A stretch of DNA of 64,000 nt from Sphingobacteriales bacterium 16-39-50 (GCA_002257025.1 NCHA01000001.1:496001-560000), one strand, 5' to 3'. Numbered from the stretch's first letter, positions 35,806 through 45,383 are shown. Made by a program: numbers and translations. Notes: generated by a model not told the origin, from the letters alone.

Positions 35806-36411
35806 CTAAATGGAAATTCCGTTTTCCTCAAGGTCTGTGACATCATCAATATCACTTAGTTCATCGAGTAAGGCATATGAAATACCATGATTAATGAAAT
35901 CATCAATTGTCTTTGCAAAAACCTTGTCTGTACTCCAGGGCTTGTTGGTAAACAAATCAGGGTAAAATTTAGTTAATCCAAGAAGATAATACCCGCCGTC
36001 ATTTGCAGGGCCTATAACAGCATTATTTGATTCGAGCAAAGCTACCGCTTCCTCAAGATTTTCAGTTTTTAACTGCAAACAATCACTCCCAATAATGATA
36101 ATCCGGGTAAAACCCTGATCAAAAAGCTCTTTGAACGAATTTAACATGCGTTCACCAAGATTATTTCCGTTTTGTTTTCTTTTAGTATAGCCGGGAACGC
36201 TCCAAAGGTCATAATCGCACACTTCATCCGCATAATAAATAAACTTTCTGAAACTTAAGCCTCTGGTAATTTCAAGGGTATGCTGAAGTAATTGAAGATA
36301 AATTGCAAGAGCCCGTTCATCGCCAATATCCTTTGCCAGACGTGTTTTTACCTGCCCCGAAATAGGGTTTCTAACAAAAATCACTAAAGCGGTGGTGCTG
36401 AGCATGGTCAT
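35806..36411 (-). CDS. TIGR04282-type glycosyltransferase of arsenosugar loci
   Basis: 201 residues; start at ATG 36411 or two codons later. It has a nucleotide-sugar transferase fold: VIFVRNPISGQVKTRLAKDIG (about 10-30), IIIIGSDCLQL near residue 100 and NAVIGPANDGGYYLLGL near residue 130. The family is named for its presence beside ArsS. Here it follows the arsS stop codon with no spacer, so the pair is one operon. It may add a sugar moiety, but activity on arsenic compounds is inferred from context. Confidence 0.83.
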   Translation of the reverse strand: MTMLSTTALVIFVRNPISGQVKTRLAKDIGDERALAIYLQLLQHTLEITRGLSFRKFIYYADEVCDYDLWSVPGYTKRKQNGNNLGERMLNSFKELFDQGFTRIIIIGSDCLQLKTENLEEAVALLESNNAVIGPANDGGYYLLGLTKFYPDLFTNKPWSTDKVFAKTIDDFINHGISYALLDELSDIDDVTDLEENGISI

Positions 36412-37461
36412 TTAAATTGTAAGGCTTCCTCCACAACTGGATCCATCGCCTGCGGTACATCCAAAACAATGCTGCTTTACAACAATATTCCTGTTCTTCA
36501 GATTCTCAAAATCAAAATCTGAGATATGCTGGCTATTTAGAGTACTTACTTTAAGGTCAAGCATCTGATTAAAATCACAATCATACAAATATCCATCCCA
36601 ACCTACTGAAAGGGTATTACGGCACATGAGATTTTGAACGGATGCAGGATTAAAAGCTGCTATCAGTTTATCCATATACCTGCTGTAATTCCCGGAGCTC
36701 AATAAATAATCGAGATACCGGCTGATGGGCATATTTGTAATCGCGAAAAGCTGGTTAAAAACGATGCCATATCTTGAAGCGAGTTCCTTTTTATATTCCT
36801 TTTCAAGTGCTGCCTGTGATGGAGGAAGAAAAGCTCCGGCCGGATTGTAAACCAGGTTCAGAACCAATCCGCTTCCCTCCTGTCCGTAACCCACCAGATT
36901 AAGCATTTGGAGGGCCTTGATAGAGTCTTCAAAAACACCATCACCACGTTGTCTGTCGGTACGATCCTGTGTAAAACCGGGCAGAGAGGAAACTACTTCC
37001 ACCTGATGCTGCTTAAAGAATTCCGGTAGATCATGGAAGCGTTTATTAGCGAGTATGATAGTCAGATTGCATCTCACCATGACATGCTTTCCAAGTTTTT
37101 TTATCTGCTCTACCAACCAGCGAAAATCAGGATTAAGTTCAGGAGCACCTCCTGTAAGGTCAACTACATCAATATCCGAGTTTTTAAGCACATCCAGACA
37201 TAATTGCATCATACTGCGGCTCATCATTTCCTTTCGGTCAGGGCCCGCGTCCACATGACAATGCTTGCAGGTTTGGTTGCACATTTTGCCCAGATTCAGC
37301 TGCAGGATGTCAATACCAAAGGCGTGCAGTGGATACATTCCGCTCAGCTCTAGTTTCTCATTAAAGGTCGGATGAATACTTCCTAAGGAGTTTTCAAGTA
37401 CCTCAAGCTGATTTTCAGAATCTGCTAAAGGATGGTGCAAAACTTTTAATGACTTAATCAT
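36412..37461 (-). CDS. arsS: ArsS-like radical SAM protein of arsenosugar biosynthesis
   Basis: 349 residues. Radical SAM cluster motif CNQTCKHC with Cys61, Cys65 and Cys68, followed by HVDAGPDR and VVDLTGGAPELN. The C-terminal half carries MCRNTLSVGWDGYLYDCDFNQML and a final Cys-rich CFGCTAGDGSSCGG, the auxiliary region of the ArsS family. ArsS-type enzymes are proposed to attach a deoxyadenosyl group to methylated arsenic. Flanked by a peroxidase-like gene 5 bp upstream and the glycosyltransferase downstream. No arsM methyltransferase is present nearby, which is odd. Confidence 0.88.
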   Translation of the reverse strand: MIKSLKVLHHPLADSENQLEVLENSLGSIHPTFNEKLELSGMYPLHAFGIDILQLNLGKMCNQTCKHCHVDAGPDRKEMMSRSMMQLCLDVLKNSDIDVVDLTGGAPELNPDFRWLVEQIKKLGKHVMVRCNLTIILANKRFHDLPEFFKQHQVEVVSSLPGFTQDRTDRQRGDGVFEDSIKALQMLNLVGYGQEGSGLVLNLVYNPAGAFLPPSQAALEKEYKKELASRYGIVFNQLFAITNMPISRYLDYLLSSGNYSRYMDKLIAAFNPASVQNLMCRNTLSVGWDGYLYDCDFNQMLDLKVSTLNSQHISDFDFENLKNRNIVVKQHCFGCTAGDGSSCGGSLTI

Positions 37462-37466
37462 ACAAA

Positions 37467-37802
37467 TTACATTCCAATTTCTTTGACCTTGTTCATCATC
37501 TGTACACCATGAACAAGAACCGCACCACCTTTTATTGCAGAAGCCACATGGACAGCTTCCATCATTTGTGCCTCACTATAACCCTTTTCAAAGGCATCGC
37601 TACTATAAGCATCAATGCAATATGGGCATTGCACAGCGTGAGCAACTGCTAATGCAATCAGTGATTTTTCTTTTGCTGTTAAATGGCTGTCCTTAAAGAC
37701 CTCACCATAGTAAGAAAAGAATTTATCGGCCAGTTCTTTCTGGTATTCAGCGATATTGCCAAATTTTCCAAGATCACTGGCCTTGTAATAATGATTTTCC
37801 AT
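37467..37802 (-). CDS. Carboxymuconolactone decarboxylase-family peroxidase-like protein
   Basis: 111 residues, AhpD-like all-helical fold. The redox CxxC is CPYC at 59-62 inside ALAVAHAVQCPYCIDAY, followed by GYSEAQMMEAVHVASAIKGGAVLVHG. This subgroup is regularly found as the first gene of arsenosugar operons. It may supply reducing power or act on peroxides; the specific role is unproven. First gene of the three-gene operon (CMD, arsS, glycosyltransferase). Confidence 0.86.
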   Translation of the reverse strand: MENHYYKASDLGKFGNIAEYQKELADKFFSYYGEVFKDSHLTAKEKSLIALAVAHAVQCPYCIDAYSSDAFEKGYSEAQMMEAVHVASAIKGGAVLVHGVQMMNKVKEIGM

Positions 37803-37926
37803 CTTCTAAAATTTTTAATATCGATTTACTTTATTTACGTGAAAAACTGGTTTTTGGCTTTAAATAAAAGGAATTAAGCTACTTAATAACCAAATCTCAA
37901 TTTTGACAAGTAATATGAATTCGCTC

Positions 37927-38604
37927 TCAAATCAGATCAAATGAACGTGCATACTGACTCAATTCAAAATAGGATTTTGTTTCCAGTTTCTTTCTGATAT
38001 TCTTGCGATGGGTATCTACTGTTCCTAATGAAATAAAAAGCTCAATTGCTGTTTCAGATGATGATTTTCCCAAAGCCATATATTTTAAAACTTCCCGTTC
38101 TCTTTTACTTAACCGGCAATAACGGTGATGGTTTTGCCTCAGAAAGTTGTTTTCATCAAGAAGTTTACCTGCTTTATTGACCATATGATGCATCGCATCT
38201 ATTGGAAATGAAATCGTTATAGTATACAAAGGCCTGTTTTGCTCATCACGATAGAATATCCTCGTACTGCTCATATGCCAGGTCCAATCCAAATACTCAC
38301 GGTATCTTACCTGCTGAAAATAGGTAATAATCTCATCATCGTTATTTCTTTCAAGTAAACCTAAGATTTTCGGAACGTAATCTTTAGCATCTGCTTCATT
38401 AAAATACCGGGAATAGTAGTCTTCTGCAGAGCTGTTCTGAAGTTCTTCCAAACTAATGTCCAACTGTTCTAATCCCATCTTCGACATCCACATCACCCTA
38501 CCCTTGAGGTCATGAATGATCATAACTCCAGGCATCAGGTGCTCTACTAAAGCAATTTGTTCTATTTGCTGCTTAAAATATGAGAAATTTTCGACCACTT
38601 TCAT
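37927..38604 (-). CDS. PAS-LuxR transcriptional regulator
   Basis: 225 residues. The N-terminal half looks like a PAS sensor (MPGVMIIHDLKGRVMWMSKMG, about 24-44; aromatic-rich YREYLDWTWHMSS near 103-115). The C-terminal 65 residues are a LuxR-type helix-turn-helix (LSKREREVLKYMALGKSSSETA, then GTVDTHRKNIRKKL). This layout is common in Bacteroidota response-like regulators without a receiver domain. The signal and target are not visible; it is not in an operon. Confidence 0.85.
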   Translation of the reverse strand: MKVVENFSYFKQQIEQIALVEHLMPGVMIIHDLKGRVMWMSKMGLEQLDISLEELQNSSAEDYYSRYFNEADAKDYVPKILGLLERNNDDEIITYFQQVRYREYLDWTWHMSSTRIFYRDEQNRPLYTITISFPIDAMHHMVNKAGKLLDENNFLRQNHHRYCRLSKREREVLKYMALGKSSSETAIELFISLGTVDTHRKNIRKKLETKSYFELSQYARSFDLI

Positions 38605-38778
38605 GTTTAAATTAATGCGCTGTGTTTTTTACCAGACCCCTCAAGATAATTAGATAAATGGATATAAAATCAGTATTGAACAACTGAAATCAGGAATATG
38701 CTCTAGTTCAATCAATTAGTTTTTTATTATCCATCCAATTGAAAGTGATTCTTAGAGAAGAAGTGATTTTATTTTTAT

Positions 38779-38810
38779 ATAAAAAAAGGACGGGATTTCT
38801 CCCGTCCTTT
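38779..38810 (-). terminator. Intrinsic terminator of the OmpA gene
   Basis: A perfect 11-bp stem (AAAGGACGGGA 38785-38795 / TCCCGTCCTTT 38800-38810) with a 4-nt loop; on the minus strand it is followed by a T-run. It lies 25 bp after the OmpA stop codon. Confidence 0.9.
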
Positions 38811-38834
38811 AAAAACAAAAAAGACTTTTTTACT

Positions 38835-40772
38835 TTAGTTAGGAACAATATCGATAATTACTGTTCTGTTATAGAAACGTTCTTCAGGAGTGTTATTATC
38901 AAAGGGTGATTGATTGATGTCCTCTCCATAACCTATGGTTTCGTAACGTACATTTCTCTTGCCTGCGGCGTTCAAAGCACGCTCAATTATTTTTTGAGTT
39001 TGCATAGCTCTGCTTTCAGACAATGTATTGTTGTATTCATCAGATCCAATGATGTCGGTATGACCATGAATAATTACTCTTGAACCATCTAAAACCAATG
39101 GAACAACTGTTTCCACAATGAATTTTTCATAAGAATCAATGGTTTTTGTTTTATCGAAATCGAATAAAATACTAAAGCGATAAGCTTTTTCTAATGTCTC
39201 GGTTTGACGCTCCAAACGGACCATGCTTTCTTTCCTGACAGTTAAACCATTTTTGGTCTCACCGGTCATCACAACTTTATAATTGCCTTCAGCACGATCA
39301 CCCAGAATATTCTTGCCCGGCACACTCACTAAATCTCTGGTAAAAGGGCCCAGATGTTGTGTATTACCCTGATCATTTGTAATATCCATTGACCAGGTTT
39401 TTAGAATTTCTTTAGCTCCTCCTACCTGAAATACAACATGGCTATCCATTGGATCAACCTGAATTGCATCTATAGTTACTGGCTTCATCATACCACCCCC
39501 AACTTCAAGCATCAATTCTGGTGAAGAACTAACAATATCTACACGACGATCTCCTTCACGAAGAAGTGTAAGCTCTTTTTTACCACCAGGTTGTTCTGAA
39601 GGAATTAAGGGCTTGGTACGACCATCTGTTGTAATGCGGTTTGCATCAATACCAAATCTGTCAACAAGATAGTATTTGATAGCTTCAGCAAATTCTTTAC
39701 CCTCTCTCGCTCCTTTTAGTGAAGCTCCACTCAATGAAATGCTGCTTCCTGGATTTGATCGCATACGATCGCCGGTGATATTCAAAATGTTATGATAAAC
39801 GTTCATCTGACGTGCAGAACGACCGGTCATACTTTCAGTTTGAACACTTTGTAATTGCACCTCCCTGAATGAACTAGCCTGATCTTTACTTAGCATAACA
39901 TAACGATTAGGTATTTGAGATGATCCTTCATCAAAAAATACATAATTACGCAATGGAAGAGTTTCACTGACCTGACGCTTCAAAGGAACATACTTAGGAG
40001 CACGAACCGTAAAAGTAACATCACGTACAGGTACTGCAACCTGAGCTACCTGCTCTATAATTGCAGCAGCTTTTCCTTTTCCGAATTTAAGGGCTGCACC
40101 GATTCTAAGTGTTGAAACCGACCAACTTTCAATTGTACGGGTATCCTGACCGAAATATGGATGATAGGAAACAAAAGGAGCTAAAACAGCCTTATTTACA
40201 CTACTGGCAGGAGATAGCTGAAATTCATATCCAACTCCAACCTGACCTGATAAAAGCGTTTTACGGATTGCACTAAATTCCCCTTCAGTATCAGGTTGTT
40301 TCTCCTGAGTATACCAGAAATCTTTTGCAAGATTAAATGCTACGCGCGGACCTGCAAAAAAGTATAAATTTGATTTAGGCGAGCCTAAACGTAAACTAGG
40401 CTCAACAGTTATATAACTCAGATTAGTTTCAAGTGTAGCCGGACAGTCACAGGGTGCGATCACACCATCAAACTTTCCACCACGGCCATCATAGCCTATA
40501 TTCAGCATTCCTCCCCAATAGGGTCCGGGGCGAAATTCCATCAAAAATGAACCAAAAGGTTTAACACCTTCACCTTTGTGAAAGGCTGAAGGAACAAATA
40601 ATCCATTATTCATTCTTTGGGTCGTTCCATCGTAAAAGTTAAGGTTGGCTGCTCCTGAGAGTCCAAACCACCAGGTTGGCTGCGAGGTCTGTGCCCCAGC
40701 ATTGTTTTGAGCAAAGATGATCATCAGTATTAAGATGGTCCATCGCTGCAGTATTTTGTTTATTGTTAACAT
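38835..40772 (-). CDS. OmpA-family outer-membrane protein
   Basis: 645 residues. Signal peptide (about 28, ending NNAGAQ), then an outer-membrane barrel-like region (PTWWFGLSGAANLNFYDG, alternating beta sequence to about 230), a middle region, and a C-terminal peptidoglycan-binding OmpA domain (about 535-645: FDFDKTKTIDSYEKFI, VIIHGHTDIIGSDEYN, LSESRAM). A second OmpA-like fragment may be present near 340-415 (GDRRVDIV). It anchors the envelope to peptidoglycan. Separate from the upstream ice-binding gene, because a terminator lies between them. Confidence 0.86.
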   Translation of the reverse strand: MLTINKILQRWTILILMIIFAQNNAGAQTSQPTWWFGLSGAANLNFYDGTTQRMNNGLFVPSAFHKGEGVKPFGSFLMEFRPGPYWGGMLNIGYDGRGGKFDGVIAPCDCPATLETNLSYITVEPSLRLGSPKSNLYFFAGPRVAFNLAKDFWYTQEKQPDTEGEFSAIRKTLLSGQVGVGYEFQLSPASSVNKAVLAPFVSYHPYFGQDTRTIESWSVSTLRIGAALKFGKGKAAAIIEQVAQVAVPVRDVTFTVRAPKYVPLKRQVSETLPLRNYVFFDEGSSQIPNRYVMLSKDQASSFREVQLQSVQTESMTGRSARQMNVYHNILNITGDRMRSNPGSSISLSGASLKGAREGKEFAEAIKYYLVDRFGIDANRITTDGRTKPLIPSEQPGGKKELTLLREGDRRVDIVSSSPELMLEVGGGMMKPVTIDAIQVDPMDSHVVFQVGGAKEILKTWSMDITNDQGNTQHLGPFTRDLVSVPGKNILGDRAEGNYKVVMTGETKNGLTVRKESMVRLERQTETLEKAYRFSILFDFDKTKTIDSYEKFIVETVVPLVLDGSRVIIHGHTDIIGSDEYNNTLSESRAMQTQKIIERALNAAGKRNVRYETIGYGEDINQSPFDNNTPEERFYNRTVIIDIVPN

Positions 40773-40816
40773 GAGGTTTCTCTTTAATATTTTGTGTGAT
40801 AAATATTTGTTTAAAA

Positions 40817-40838
40817 TCCCCCCGAACGAGTCGGGGGA
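40817..40838 (-). terminator. Terminator after the ice-binding protein gene
   Basis: A 7-bp GC-rich stem (CCCCCGA 40819-40825 / TCGGGGG 40831-40837) is followed on the minus strand by ATTTT. It lies 15 bp after the stop codon and separates this gene from ompA. Confidence 0.7.
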
Positions 40839-40852
40839 ATTTATTGAAATTG

Positions 40853-43120
40853 TTATGGCTTAATTACTGTACTTGCATTCAAAGTCACAGCTGTCTGTGC
40901 CAATAGCCGACCGGTAAGTCTTGAACCAGTATTCATTGAAACAAGAGTTTTACTCAGAATATTTCCACTTACATTTGCGTTTGAGCCGATGGTTGCCTGT
41001 CCTGATACCACCCAGAAGATGTTTTTAGCTTGAGCTCCACCTAATAATGTAATTTTCGCATTATTATTAATGGTCAGGTTCTGTGCAATCTGGAATACCC
41101 ATGTATCATTTGGACCACCCGTAAGTGTTACACCTGCACTGGTAACTAAAACACCAGTACTCCATTTGTAAAGTCCCGGAGGAAGAATCCTTCCGCTGAT
41201 GTCACCGGCATACAGACCTACTATGGGAGCAGGTGTAATCAGACCATTTGCAGTTGTAAATGCAGTTTCCATATCACTTACCGCCTGCGTCATTTTAGCA
41301 GGAGTTGGAGCTGCATAATCAGATGCGTAGGCTTTGCCAGTAACAATTGGCGTATGTGAAGACTGCCCATTGGTATCCATAATCAAACCAAAGCCTGTCA
41401 GAGCAGTTGCTGCAGCAGGACTAACACCAATATCACCTGTAATTGAAGTTACACCGGTTGTTGAGATTCCTGATTTAGTCAGGATCGCAAAATCTCCGGC
41501 TGTTCCAAGATTAACAGCTGTAGGGCCAACTGCCGCGAGTGGTGTGAAGTTAGCTGTGATATTTTTATTGGCGTTCATGGTTACAGTTAAAGGATTTACC
41601 GAACCTGTAGCATCTCCACTCCATGATGAGAAGGTATAACCTGCAGCTGGGGTAGCTGTAAGAACTACCGTACTTCCACTGGGGTAAGTTGGCTGATTCG
41701 CAACTTTTGCAACCGAACCATTCACTGCATTAACTGTAAGAGTATACTGATTAGCAGGTATCGCAGTGAAATTAGCTGTGATATTTTTATTACTGGTCAT
41801 GTTTACAGTAAGTGGATTTGTTGTACCCGTAGCATCACCACTCCAGGAGGAGAATACATAGCCTGCAGCAGGTGTTGCTGTTAGAACTACATTACTTCCG
41901 TGATTGTAAGTCGCCTGATCAGGTGCTTTTGAAACTGTACCATTTACTGCAGTAACAGTCAGCGTGTAGGTATTCAATAAGAAATTTGCAACCAAAGTTC
42001 TGTTAGCAGTCAAAGCAAACGTATAGCTCGGACTTGCAGAAACTACCGCTCCGCTTGCCTGATCCGTCCAGTTTGTAAAGGTATAACCTGTATTTGCTAC
42101 TGAAGTTATGGTAACTGATGTTCCGGATGCATATGCGCCTTCACCATCTGTTGTTCCACCTGCGGTAGGACTTGATGTTAAAAGAACTGCAAACTGTGAG
42201 GCCGGTATTGCCCTGAAATTGGCAACAAAATTTCTATTTGCATTTAATGTGAACTGAATGTTAGAACTTGTAGAAACCCTCACACCATTTTCTGTCCAGT
42301 CAACAAAGGTATAACCTGCGTTTACTCTTGCTGATACAGTTACACTTGAACCTGCATCAAAAGAACCGGCTCCAATAGTTGTTCCGCCAGCAGTTGGATT
42401 GGCCGACAATACCACAGCAAATTGACCAATTGGAATAGGTTCAAAATTCGCGATAAGCGTTCGGTTTCCATTCATAGTGAACTGGTAACTCGCACTGTTA
42501 GAAACTGCCGGACCATTATCAGACTCAGTCCAGTTAAGGAATGTATATCCGGCTGCTGGCACCGCACTTACCGTTACTACTGAACTTTGAGCAAATGCTC
42601 CACCGCCCGTAACTGTTCCACCAGCAATTGGATCTGCTGATACGGAAACAACCGGAATTGTAGTAAATGTCCATACATAATCAGCAACCATCGCGGTACG
42701 TAAAGTATCTGTAACAGATTTGCTTATTGTTCCGGTATAAGTTGTAAATGGCAAAAGATCCACATCAGGATCAAATGTAAAAACAGCAGCATCAGCTGTT
42801 GGTGCTATTTTCCCTGCAATTTGGGTTGTTCCCTGCCTGATAACAAATGTTGAATTGTTAACGGTAGAAGCCTTCATTACGGTATTAAATGTTGCTGTTA
42901 TTACCTTATTAAGCGGCACATTAACAGCCTTGTCCATCGGATCGGTAGTAACCGTCGGACAAAGTCCGACAACTTCTCCTGTAAAGTCATCCTTCTTACA
43001 TCCTGCAAGAAAGGCCACAAAGAGTAAAGCCATAAAAGCTATGGATTTGCTGATTGTATAATAGCCTTTGCTTTTAAGCGTTTGAGGGCTATTATTAAAA
43101 ACAGTAATTTTTTTGTTCAT
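40853..43120 (-). CDS. Ice-binding-type (DUF3494) lipoprotein with Ig-like and B-repeat domains
   Basis: 755 residues, modular surface lipoprotein. Lipobox LAGC with Cys41. Residues about 52-155: an SbsA/Big_5 Ig-like domain (VTTDPMDKAVNVPLNKVIT to YVWTFTT). Residues about 158-520: five tandem InlB-type B repeats, each ending in W-x-(D/E)...(I/F/L)xANF; three are of one subtype (GGT.. opening) and two of another (NGTVSK / NGSVAK). Residues about 525-755: a DUF3494 ice-binding beta-helix (AGDFAILTKSGISTTG, ITGDIGVSP, LPPGLYKWSTGV, NDTWVFQI, KNIFWVVSGQATIG). DUF3494 proteins bind ice or act as adhesins. Its own terminator follows. Confidence 0.88.
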   Translation of the reverse strand: MNKKITVFNNSPQTLKSKGYYTISKSIAFMALLFVAFLAGCKKDDFTGEVVGLCPTVTTDPMDKAVNVPLNKVITATFNTVMKASTVNNSTFVIRQGTTQIAGKIAPTADAAVFTFDPDVDLLPFTTYTGTISKSVTDTLRTAMVADYVWTFTTIPVVSVSADPIAGGTVTGGGAFAQSSVVTVSAVPAAGYTFLNWTESDNGPAVSNSASYQFTMNGNRTLIANFEPIPIGQFAVVLSANPTAGGTTIGAGSFDAGSSVTVSARVNAGYTFVDWTENGVRVSTSSNIQFTLNANRNFVANFRAIPASQFAVLLTSSPTAGGTTDGEGAYASGTSVTITSVANTGYTFTNWTDQASGAVVSASPSYTFALTANRTLVANFLLNTYTLTVTAVNGTVSKAPDQATYNHGSNVVLTATPAAGYVFSSWSGDATGTTNPLTVNMTSNKNITANFTAIPANQYTLTVNAVNGSVAKVANQPTYPSGSTVVLTATPAAGYTFSSWSGDATGSVNPLTVTMNANKNITANFTPLAAVGPTAVNLGTAGDFAILTKSGISTTGVTSITGDIGVSPAAATALTGFGLIMDTNGQSSHTPIVTGKAYASDYAAPTPAKMTQAVSDMETAFTTANGLITPAPIVGLYAGDISGRILPPGLYKWSTGVLVTSAGVTLTGGPNDTWVFQIAQNLTINNNAKITLLGGAQAKNIFWVVSGQATIGSNANVSGNILSKTLVSMNTGSRLTGRLLAQTAVTLNASTVIKP

Positions 43121-43243
43121 AATATATTTTATATAGGTTTTTTATAGCCCCATAGTATGAATTCAACAGACCACAGGACTAGACAAACCTACCTAAGAAA
43201 GCAAATGAGGATGTTATATTATTCTGGAAATAGATTACATAAT

Positions 43244-43804
43244 TCACACATTCTGATGGAGCATAGGGCTGCATACAGTAATATTTTTGTATTGTGAGGG
43301 AGTCATTCCTGTTACTTTTTTGAACTGCGACGAGAGATGAGCCACACTGCTGAAGTGCAGTTTCCAGGAAATTTGAGTTAGGGTTAACTCATTGTACAAA
43401 ATCATTTCCTTAACGCGGTCGATTCTGATTCCAATAATAAATTGTTCAATGGTGGAACCGGTGGTTTCAGAAAATATATTTGCGAGATATGTATAATCAA
43501 AATCCAGCCTTTTGCTCAAATAATCCGAAAAATTCGTTTTAAGAGGCGCATCAAAATTATAGACCAATTCAGTAATGGTATGCTTGATTTTTTCTACGAG
43601 TATAATCTTTTTGTTATCGATTAATTCAAGTCCGGCACTTTCTAATGTAAACCTGAAATCACGGAGTTGCTCAATGTTTGGAGTCTTAATTGTTTTAACC
43701 CTTCCCAGCTCAATTTCATGACAATAAATTCCAAGTTTTTCAAGCTCGATTTTTACCAGCATTTTGCAACGGGTGCAAACCATATTTTTTATAAAGATCT
43801 CCAT
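43244..43804 (-). CDS. AraC-family regulator with N-terminal CxxC domain
   Basis: 186 residues. Residues about 1-75 look like a small ferredoxin-fold domain with a CTRC motif (Cys10, Cys13), as in heavy-metal-associated domains. Residues about 85-180 are an AraC double helix-turn-helix (YLANIFSETTGSTIEQFI, LTLTQISWKLHFSSVAHLSSQFKKVTGMTPSQY). The N-terminal half suggests metal or redox sensing, but the sugar-binding cupin of normal AraC proteins is absent. Located 123 bp upstream of the ice-binding lipoprotein gene on the same strand; a link is possible, not shown. Confidence 0.83.
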   Translation of the reverse strand: MEIFIKNMVCTRCKMLVKIELEKLGIYCHEIELGRVKTIKTPNIEQLRDFRFTLESAGLELIDNKKIILVEKIKHTITELVYNFDAPLKTNFSDYLSKRLDFDYTYLANIFSETTGSTIEQFIIGIRIDRVKEMILYNELTLTQISWKLHFSSVAHLSSQFKKVTGMTPSQYKNITVCSPMLHQNV

Positions 43805-44103
43805 CGACCTTATAATAGCAAAGGGAGTGCCTCATTAAATATGGATCCATGAAACTGAAAACAGGTTCATCCTGGATACTTTTCTTATGTTAGTTATTTA
43901 GATAAACTGTCCTAAAATTATCTTTTAGTATAATTTATTATTTAATAAGATTACAAATTATACTTTTAGTTAACATATCTCCATAAGACAATGAACAATA
44001 TTCCAATTGCCCGAATTCTAAACAACGCTCATTATAGTGGAAATTGTGTATTGATAGGACTAAATATAATCTGGAATCTACCAACAAAATCAGAAATCCC
44101 AAG
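43805..44103. other. Intergenic spacer between DUF1501 and AraC genes
   Basis: About 300 bp of AT-rich DNA with no gene, repeat or terminator that I can support. It probably contains the promoter of the AraC gene (read leftwards). Confidence 0.4.
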
Positions 44104-45366
44104 CTATTTCATTACTCCAATCCCCTGCCCTTCATATCCTGGAAATAGTAGTCCCTTGTCTGTGATCTGAAGATGTCGTACTGCTAGCTCCGAGAAAATA
44201 CTCCTAAAATCAGTTGTAACGGCCAGATCCCTTCCATCTTCCAGATTTTCGGGTGCAAGGGTGTCCACTTTCCCATGTACAATTCCCCCATTCACATCAT
44301 TGCCCAGTATGAAATTACAGGATGCGCGCCCATGGTCAGTGCCACCAGTACCGTTTTGCTTTACCGTTCTCCCAAATTCGGTCATAGTCATTACAGTCAG
44401 ATCATCCTGATAAACTTCCATATCCTTCCAGAAAGCCATGATACTCTGACTCAGATCTGTCACATTCCTCGCAAATATCCCATTTGCTGCACCCTGATTA
44501 AAATGGGTATCCCACCCCCCTGACTCAGCAAATGCAACTTCAAGTCCAACATCCATTTTTATTAACTGAGCAATCTGTTTCAAAGAATTACCAAGCGGAC
44601 TGGCTGGATAAACAACATCATTAGCAGGTTTATAATTTCTTACATCAGTTTTCTGAAGCATTTTAACCGCATCAAAACTGTCTTTACCGGTGGTTTTTAA
44701 TAATCCTGAAGCAGTTTGGTCATAAAGCTCTTCAAAGCTTTTAGAAATCCGGTTGGCACTCATTGGATTACCCCGCATCTGGATTGAAAAATCCTGAAGA
44801 TTGCTGATTGCCAGAGCAGGCATTTCACCATAAAATGATCGGGGCATTGATGATGTCAGACTTACAGCCTGAAAGGGTGTTGCTTCGTGTCCAAGCAAGC
44901 CAACAGCTCTGTTCAGCCAGCCACTGGAAGTACCTTTATTAAAAGGTGTTCCCGATTCCATATAATCCTGGGCATCAAAATGTGAACGAGTATTATTGGG
45001 TGAACCCATTCCATGTACGATTGCCAGACGTTTTTCACGAAACACAGATTCAAATGCCTGCATTGCGGGATGTAAGCCAAATCGTCCGTCAAGATCTATT
45101 AATGAAGGAATATTCCCACTCTTAACTGCCTGCATAAATAAACCGGGTCTCGCGGCTTTCAGGAATTGATCATTAAAGGGGCTAACAGCCATCAGGCCAT
45201 CCATTGCCCCACGCTGAAATATGCTCACCAGAATTTTCCTTCTTTTGAAAAGTGCTGGTTGCTGCACAAGATTGGCTGCCTGAGCCATAAAAGTGGGTAT
45301 CCCGCCAATCCCAATCCCAAAAAGTGTGAGACCTCCTGCTTTTAAAAATGCTTTTCTTGATATCAT
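44104..45366 (-). CDS. DUF1501 family protein
   Basis: 420 residues. N-terminal export signal MISRKAFLKAGGLTLFGIGI with the Tat-like pattern SRKxFLK but only one of the two arginines. The body has family sequence: ILVSIFQRGAMDGL, LAIVHGMGSPNNTRSHFDAQDYMESG (about 105-130), then ESGGWDTHFNQG, LTVMTMTEFGRTVKQNG and TDHGRASCNFILG. DUF1501 is related to sulfatase-like alkaline-phosphatase-fold proteins; activity is unknown. 17 bp after DUF1800, its constant partner. Confidence 0.87.
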   Translation of the reverse strand: MISRKAFLKAGGLTLFGIGIGGIPTFMAQAANLVQQPALFKRRKILVSIFQRGAMDGLMAVSPFNDQFLKAARPGLFMQAVKSGNIPSLIDLDGRFGLHPAMQAFESVFREKRLAIVHGMGSPNNTRSHFDAQDYMESGTPFNKGTSSGWLNRAVGLLGHEATPFQAVSLTSSMPRSFYGEMPALAISNLQDFSIQMRGNPMSANRISKSFEELYDQTASGLLKTTGKDSFDAVKMLQKTDVRNYKPANDVVYPASPLGNSLKQIAQLIKMDVGLEVAFAESGGWDTHFNQGAANGIFARNVTDLSQSIMAFWKDMEVYQDDLTVMTMTEFGRTVKQNGTGGTDHGRASCNFILGNDVNGGIVHGKVDTLAPENLEDGRDLAVTTDFRSIFSELAVRHLQITDKGLLFPGYEGQGIGVMK

Positions 45367-45383
45367 GATCTGGTAATTTTATA

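Noticed and set aside
41300-42700. Repetitive DNA considered as a CRISPR or satellite array
   Set aside because: Periodicity comes from five protein B repeats in frame; the spacers are coding and the units diverged.
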